Assembly: GCF_021215455.1 (NCBI RefSeq)
Contig: NZ_JAJPWV010000002.1
Span: 124,001-188,000, forward strand
DNA: 64,000 nt
Origin: Mucilaginibacter roseus
GTDB lineage: Bacteria > Bacteroidota > Bacteroidia > Sphingobacteriales > Sphingobacteriaceae
Direction: 5' to 3'
This document shows positions 59,237 to 64,000 of the stretch, in pieces. Position numbers and translations under genes: made by a program. Positions within the stretch are counted from its first letter, which is position 1; every line of letters begins with the position of its first letter. Below the pieces are notes generated by a model that saw only the letters and a program-made list of their open reading frames with translations, was not told the origin of the DNA and did no database searches.

Positions 59237-61705
59237 TTATTTTTTTGATTTCATTTTATCGTAAAGCATTTTCATGTAGTAACCACTTACCACACTACGC
59301 GCCTGGAAACCTACCATTTTGCCATCAGTGGTTTCGTGCCAATCGTTCAGCGGAACGCGCGATGGTGTTTCCATAGCAAATTTCCATATTGGATCAACCA
59401 ATGCATTAAAATCCTTTGGGTTGTTGGCCAGTGTTGCTGTCCATAATATCCAGTCAGATTTTGTGTAGGTTTTACGGCTATCTAACGGTAAACCGAATTC
59501 GTTTTGTTTGGTAAGGTAATACTTTATTTCCTTGTTATAAACTTCCTGAGGGAACAGGTTTAGGCCTAATACTTTATCCCAAACCAGGTTATACTTTTGG
59601 CTCCAGGTACCTTTATTTTCAAAGGTAAGCGTGTAATGGTCGCCATCGCCCGCAAGCTCCATCCATTTGCTAACCATGCCCTTTGCAATACCGCGGTATT
59701 TATCGGCAGTTTTGGTATCGCCCAAACGTTGGGCCATATCGGCATAGCAGGCAATACCAACAATTGCTTTTGCTGATAAATTGGCATTACGAGCCAGGTG
59801 ACCGGCAAAGTCATCCGTACATAATTGCGTTTTAGGGTCAAAACCATCCTGAACAAGGTAGTTCACCCATTTGCTTAATACATCCCAGTGTTTTTTCGCG
59901 TAAGCCGCATTACCATCTGCTTTTACAATAGCATCTGTAAGGATGATCATATTGCCTGATTCTTCAACAGGCATATCCTCACCATAGGTTTGGCCGTTGG
60001 CCAATGGGTAGGTGCCCAGATCGTGTGCTGCCCAATCCTTAGGGAATTTGCCGCTTTCACTGTAGTAGAAGATTCCGTTCATCATGCCTTTAAGCAACCC
60101 TGTGTTGTAGATCAGGTACATTGGCGCTGAAGGATAGGTAATATCAACGGTGTTGATAGAGCCATTACTGAAGTTCTCTTTTGATAACCAAAGCAGATCG
60201 CCCTGCGGGCTTTTAACCAATGCATGCGCCGCGATGCTTTGACGGTAAGCCAATACACACAGGTCGGCATATTTTGCACCGCCTGATTTTTTGGCATCAG
60301 CATACAAGGTTTTATCGAATGCCTGGCATTTGCCGATAACTGATTTATACTGATCGGCAGCTAAAGCCAGCTGGCCCTCAATAGTTTGCTTACCAGAGTT
60401 GTTCCACCATGGGCGCAGGTTTTGTTTAAAGTATTGGATAGCATACACCTCGTCATAACCCAGCTCAACATATTTTTCGACAGCGGTTGCGCCTACTGTA
60501 CCGAACGGGATAACGGTATTTAATGCCAGCGAACGGCCTTGCTGCGCTGTTGAAGCACGGCTACCACCAACAAAGGCTGTAGCGGCTTCACTTTCGGCAG
60601 TGATGAATTGCGATACGTTTTCAGCTTTAGGTGCCGCTACGTACATGTATCCCCAGTCGATACGCAGGTCGTCGCCGCGTTTTTGCAGTACAGGCTGTGA
60701 AGTGGTACCTGCTTTTAAGATGGATAACTTTGCTGTAGCGTACTTGGTAGCCTTAACTTCCTGCACCGGTGTGTTAACCGCTACGTCTGTCGACGCGCTG
60801 AACAAAACCTTTACCGCATGGCTTTTACCATCATTTGCTTTGGCTTTGTAAGTTATGTAGCTTACCGGCCTTGCAATCAGGTTCAGATCGCTCATTAACA
60901 ATGGCGATGTAAAAGTTACATCAAGGTTAACGCCGCCTGCTGTAAAGTTGTAAATGGTTTGCGTAGCATTAACGGCAACGGCCTTTTGTTTGGCGATTTC
61001 CATTTTGCTGCTGCTAACGTCCTTAATCTTCTCCACCAAACCGGCATCCAGGTAACGGCCGCCGGCGGTGTTGGCAACGTGTATAGCCAGCACGTTTTCG
61101 CCGTCTTTCAACTTGCTTTTCGCGCTGTTACTCAGCTTGAACATCTTGAAATCATTTGTCCAGCCTTCACGGTCTAATATTTTATCACCGTTTAAATAAA
61201 CCTCCACGTTATCATCGTGGTTCATTTTCAGGTAGAGCTCATTCAAATCAGTTTTGGTGTAGCTAAATGTACGGCGTACCCATAGGTCGTGGCTTTTCCA
61301 ACTGGTTTTTACCTGGCCGTTATCGCCAAATGGCGCCGCGCCGGTTTGCCATGAGGCATCGTTAAAGTTTGCGCTATTCCAGTCATCAGCAGGCTTGGTT
61401 TCAGTATATTTTACGCTGTAACCTTTTTCATCCGATGCCGGCAATATGGTTTTGTACTTATCAGCAGGTTGACCTAAAAAGCGGTAAAACTTACCGTCAA
61501 CACTGATAACACCTAATAAAGATTGCGTAGCGCCCGTCCAGTGGTTGGTTGATGATTCGGTCAGCTTATCGGTGTTTGACCAGATGCTGAAGTACGGGTT
61601 GTGCGTTATTAAAGGATACGCAGGTGCCTTTCTGTCCTGAGCGTGAGCCACACCCGCCGATAAAAGGCACGCGACCGCAATAGAACGAAAACTGATTTTT
61701 TTCAT
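59237..61705 (-). CDS. Exported DUF4964-DUF5127-DUF4965-DUF1793 protein (annotated elsewhere as glutaminase-like)
   Basis: Large periplasmic or secreted protein (822 residues, signal peptide SIAVACLLSAGVAHA). The N-terminal DUF4964 (AYPLITHNPYFSIWSNTDKL and HWTGATQSLLGVISVDGKFY) is followed by an inserted beta-sandwich (residues about 115-215, with LWVRRTFSYTKTDLNELYLK), DUF5127, then the helical DUF4965/DUF1793 barrel (GETYGEDMPVEESGNMII-like and LNLFPQEVYNKEIKYYL). Fungal relatives are called glutaminase A, but clustering with GH127, GH97 and GH31 here suggests a glycan-related activity. First gene of a two-gene operon. Confidence 0.85.
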   Translation of the reverse strand: MKKISFRSIAVACLLSAGVAHAQDRKAPAYPLITHNPYFSIWSNTDKLTESSTNHWTGATQSLLGVISVDGKFYRFLGQPADKYKTILPASDEKGYSVKYTETKPADDWNSANFNDASWQTGAAPFGDNGQVKTSWKSHDLWVRRTFSYTKTDLNELYLKMNHDDNVEVYLNGDKILDREGWTNDFKMFKLSNSAKSKLKDGENVLAIHVANTAGGRYLDAGLVEKIKDVSSSKMEIAKQKAVAVNATQTIYNFTAGGVNLDVTFTSPLLMSDLNLIARPVSYITYKAKANDGKSHAVKVLFSASTDVAVNTPVQEVKATKYATAKLSILKAGTTSQPVLQKRGDDLRIDWGYMYVAAPKAENVSQFITAESEAATAFVGGSRASTAQQGRSLALNTVIPFGTVGATAVEKYVELGYDEVYAIQYFKQNLRPWWNNSGKQTIEGQLALAADQYKSVIGKCQAFDKTLYADAKKSGGAKYADLCVLAYRQSIAAHALVKSPQGDLLWLSKENFSNGSINTVDITYPSAPMYLIYNTGLLKGMMNGIFYYSESGKFPKDWAAHDLGTYPLANGQTYGEDMPVEESGNMIILTDAIVKADGNAAYAKKHWDVLSKWVNYLVQDGFDPKTQLCTDDFAGHLARNANLSAKAIVGIACYADMAQRLGDTKTADKYRGIAKGMVSKWMELAGDGDHYTLTFENKGTWSQKYNLVWDKVLGLNLFPQEVYNKEIKYYLTKQNEFGLPLDSRKTYTKSDWILWTATLANNPKDFNALVDPIWKFAMETPSRVPLNDWHETTDGKMVGFQARSVVSGYYMKMLYDKMKSKK

Positions 61706-61752
61706 TGCTTGTTTGGTATAGAATTAATTTAATTTGGTTTAACTGTAAGCCG

Positions 61753-61782
61753 TAAAGTTATAATAAATGTCTAACTGACAAA
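61753..61782 (-). promoter_or_regulatory. Candidate promoter of the DUF4965-GH127 operon
   Basis: Minus strand: TTTG (61779-61782), 18-bp spacer, TAACTTTA (61753-61760), one base from TAnnTTTG. It lies between the GH97 terminator and the DUF4965 gene. Confidence 0.5.
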
Positions 61783-61784
61783 AA

Positions 61785-61821
61785 TAAATAAAAAAGAGGA
61801 TGAGCTTCCGCCCATCCTCTT
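61785..61821 (-). terminator. Rho-independent terminator after GH97
   Basis: AAGAGGATG and CATCCTCTT form a perfect 9-bp stem (61794-61802 with 61813-61821), followed on the minus strand by TTTTTTATTTATTTTT. It starts 25 bp past the GH97 stop codon. Confidence 0.92.
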
Positions 61822-61846
61822 CTTAGATGCTGTTGTTTTAAATGGT

Positions 61847-63796
61847 TTAATTAGCCGGTTCAATACGCGCCACCCAACCGCCGTCAGCCTCCATTTTAAT
61901 ATCAATGGCTTCGCCTGATTTAATAGTTTTGGTTACCTGCTTAAAGTCCATCGCCTGAAAATCAGCGTTAATACCATCCTTTATCAGCGTAATGTTATAG
62001 GTAACGCCCGGCTTTAAAAAGCTGGTATTAATGGTCAACTCATGCGGTTTACTGTTACCCATAGCGCCTATAAACCAATTGCCACCTTTGCGGCGGGCAG
62101 TAACTACGTACTCGCCCAGCGAGGCATCAAGCACGCGGGTTTCATCCCAGGTAACGGGTACGCTTGTGATAAACTTAATAGCCTCCGGCTCGCGGTAGTA
62201 ATTATACGGGTTATCCGCCAGCATTTGCAAACCACTTTCAAATACCACATACATAGCCAGTTGATGCGCGCGCGTGCCAATGCTCATGGTATTTACCCAG
62301 GTTGGTTTGTAATCCTTTTTATGGGCCGAACGCATGGCACCCGGTGTGTAATCCATCGGACCAACAGCGTTACGTAGAAACGGCAGATACAGGTTATTAT
62401 CCGGTGTAGCCCAGCCACCTCCGATGTTTTGCTCCATGCCTATTACGCCCTCGTATGACAATACGTTGGGGTAAGCATATTCCAAACCGGCAGGCTTGAA
62501 CGCGCCGTGAAAATCAACCAGTATCTGGTGCTTGGCGGCCTCTTTAGCAACGCGGGTGTAGTAATTCACCATCCATTGGTCGCTGCGATCCATAAAGTCG
62601 ATCTTCATACCGGCGATACCCCATTTTTTAAGGGTTTCAAATATATCGAAGTGGTTTTCAACTGATAGCCAGGTAAACCAAAGGATGATCTTAACGTTCT
62701 TCTTTTTACCATAATCAATCAGCTCATGCAGATTGATAGTTGGGTTAGGCTCAAAAGGGTTCTCGGTAGTTTTGGCCCAGCCTTCATCCATAATGATGTA
62801 AGGGATGCCAAATTTTGAGGCGAAATCGATATAGTATTTATACGTATCCTGATTATAGCCCGATTTAAAATCCACACCATACACATAAGCATTGTGCCAC
62901 CACTCCCAGGTTACCTGGCCTGGTTTTATCCATTTGGTATCTTTTAACTGATTTTGGGTCGACAGGCGTGCAACCATCTGGTTTTCTACCAAATCCTTAT
63001 CCTGATTGGTGATCACTACAAAACGCCATGGAAAGTTGCGCTTACCTGCGGTTTTGGCAATGTATGGCGCTTCTTTTTCAATTTTCAAACTACGGTCGCC
63101 ATCCGGACCAAAGGCCAGCGGCGCTTTAGGGAAGATAGCATCAACACTTTTATCGCCGGTTGATTTTACAAAAAGGCAAGGGTAATCGTACAAGTCAGCT
63201 TCGGAAAGCAGCACCTTGTATTTTTTATTATCGAACAAAATAGGCAGCACACTCATTTTGCCTTTGTTTACATCGGCTAAAGCCTTACGCTGATACAATA
63301 TTTCGTAAGAAGTTTTAAAGCTGCCTGTTTCCAGGTACGAGGCTTCTACATTATCCGCAAAGTTCAGGTGAACATCCTCATTACTTACCGCAATAGAATC
63401 CTTTTTATTGGTGATAAAACGGTAAGCCACCCCGTCGTTATACGCACGGAATTCCACGCTGTAATCGCCCTTCAAATCGAGCCTCAACTGGTTGTAATTA
63501 TTAGGCACCGAACTGTTTTTTAAGGACACCACCGGGTGCAAAACGGTGTTCATGGTAGTAACCGCTTTTTTGATCAGCTTTGGTTTTTCGCCGAGCTTTT
63601 GCTTGCCAAGGTCGAGTTGCAGGTAGGAGTTGCTCAACAGCGCATCGCCGTTAACGCTTACCGAATAATTGATCCTGTCATTCAGGTCAACCGTCAGTTT
63701 GATTTTGTTATCGGGCGAGGCAACATCAATGGTTTGCGCCATCAGCCTCACACCTGCCGAGAGCAATAAAGTAGTGAGTAAAATTTGTTTCTTCAT
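61847..63796 (-). CDS. GH97-family alpha-glycosidase, exported, Asp-nucleophile (retaining) type
   Basis: Secreted or periplasmic enzyme of 649 residues (signal peptide ILLTTLLLSAGVRLMAQ). The N-terminal beta-sandwich (about 20-280) includes DGVAYRFIT and PWRFVVIT; the TIM barrel has YIIMDEGWAKTTENPF, KIILWFTWLSVEN and MKIDFMDRSDQW with Asp400. GH97 contains inverting SusB-type glucosidases that rely on Glu bases and retaining alpha-galactosidases that use an Asp nucleophile at this place; Asp400 favours the retaining alpha-galactosidase-like group. Glu449 or Glu455 (LSYEGVIGMEQN) is a likely acid/base. It follows a GH31 gene by 39 bp. Confidence 0.9.
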   Translation of the reverse strand: MKKQILLTTLLLSAGVRLMAQTIDVASPDNKIKLTVDLNDRINYSVSVNGDALLSNSYLQLDLGKQKLGEKPKLIKKAVTTMNTVLHPVVSLKNSSVPNNYNQLRLDLKGDYSVEFRAYNDGVAYRFITNKKDSIAVSNEDVHLNFADNVEASYLETGSFKTSYEILYQRKALADVNKGKMSVLPILFDNKKYKVLLSEADLYDYPCLFVKSTGDKSVDAIFPKAPLAFGPDGDRSLKIEKEAPYIAKTAGKRNFPWRFVVITNQDKDLVENQMVARLSTQNQLKDTKWIKPGQVTWEWWHNAYVYGVDFKSGYNQDTYKYYIDFASKFGIPYIIMDEGWAKTTENPFEPNPTINLHELIDYGKKKNVKIILWFTWLSVENHFDIFETLKKWGIAGMKIDFMDRSDQWMVNYYTRVAKEAAKHQILVDFHGAFKPAGLEYAYPNVLSYEGVIGMEQNIGGGWATPDNNLYLPFLRNAVGPMDYTPGAMRSAHKKDYKPTWVNTMSIGTRAHQLAMYVVFESGLQMLADNPYNYYREPEAIKFITSVPVTWDETRVLDASLGEYVVTARRKGGNWFIGAMGNSKPHELTINTSFLKPGVTYNITLIKDGINADFQAMDFKQVTKTIKSGEAIDIKMEADGGWVARIEPAN

Positions 63797-63835
63797 GTGC
63801 TTGTATTAAGTGATGTATTTTGTATCGGTGGAACG

Positions 63836-64000
63836 TTATTTAATTACTTCCCATTTTTTGATAATGAACCGTTTGTTTTTAAAATTGCCTTTACGTTCGG
63901 CTTTGCCCTTAGCGCCCTCATAGTTCAGGCTAATGTTGTTGTAGTTGCCCTTATCATAATTAAAGGTAACGCCGTCATCCTCAAATAAGCTGCCTGTTGC
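63836..64000 (-). CDS. GH31-family glycosidase, C-terminal end only
   Basis: The last 54 codons of a minus-strand gene whose 5' part lies outside the window. The reading ATGSLFEDDGVTFNYDKGNY, continuing to KNKRFIIKKWEVIK, matches the DUF5110 tail of GH31 alpha-glucosidases/xylosidases, with the usual LYEDDG-like motif. It is 39 bp upstream of GH97 and shares its transcript. Catalytic residues and exact specificity are not visible. Confidence 0.7.
   Translation of the reverse strand, partial: ATGSLFEDDGVTFNYDKGNYNNISLNYEGAKGKAERKGNFKNKRFIIKKWEVIK

Noticed and set aside
1..64000. Insertion sequence, prophage or integrated plasmid
   Set aside because: No transposase, integrase, phage structural or plasmid replication gene was recognised on either strand.

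Overview
The window looks like chromosomal DNA of a free-living, polysaccharide-degrading Bacteroidota, most likely a Sphingobacteriaceae member close to Mucilaginibacter or Pedobacter. This is inferred from gene content and style, not from a search. The pointers are GldC, a CHU-type (type IX secretion) C-terminal domain, an OMP_b-brl_3-type outer-membrane barrel, GH97/GH127/GH31 enzymes, and promoter boxes of the Bacteroidota form TAnnTTTG with an upstream TTTG. There is no rRNA, tRNA, CRISPR, insertion sequence or prophage that I can see.

Layout. 1-8820 is a minus-strand sugar-oxidation locus: a GMC flavoprotein with its small Tat-exported partner, a lipoprotein cytochrome c, two Gfo/Idh/MocA oxidoreductases, two TIM-barrel isomerases and a nucleoside/sugar-type MFS permease. 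This gene set matches systems that oxidise glycosides at C3 and process the 3-keto sugars. 8977-17962 holds a fatty-acid desaturase, an outer-membrane barrel with a Gly/Arg tail, SlyD, a YyaL-type protein and glutamate dehydrogenase. 18121-20977 carries ccmB, ccmC and a ccmD-like gene for cytochrome c maturation, with a carboxypeptidase-regulatory-domain protein between them. 21523-28346 is a four-gene signalling operon: a triple-receiver CHASE3 hybrid kinase, CheR, a stand-alone CheB and a second hybrid kinase, with no CheA, CheW or chemoreceptor. 28443-30830 is an rhlE-gldC operon.

31554-31992 is the only gene-free stretch above 300 bp and is packed with hairpins that look like a dispersed repeat. 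31993-41139 contains dihydroorotase, a WYL regulator with its SRPBCC partner, glycosylasparaginase, CutC, an A/T-rich orphan membrane protein, an Lrp regulator, an Nramp-UspA fusion, smpB and pcm. 41269-51399 is housekeeping: priA, tsaB, yidD-rnpA-rpmH, mscL and rpoN, plus unrecognised envelope proteins. 51400-54915 is a large PKD-repeat surface protein.

54970-64000 is a second carbohydrate locus: a degenerate-Nudix (AraR/NrtR-like) regulator, an FHS-type sugar permease, GH127, a DUF4964/5127/4965/1793 protein, GH97 and the C-terminal end of a GH31 enzyme. The two sugar loci flank mostly conserved core genes. Cross-cutting patterns are promoter boxes only 4-7 nt before several start codons (predicted leaderless mRNAs) and six convergent gene pairs whose stop codons touch or overlap.
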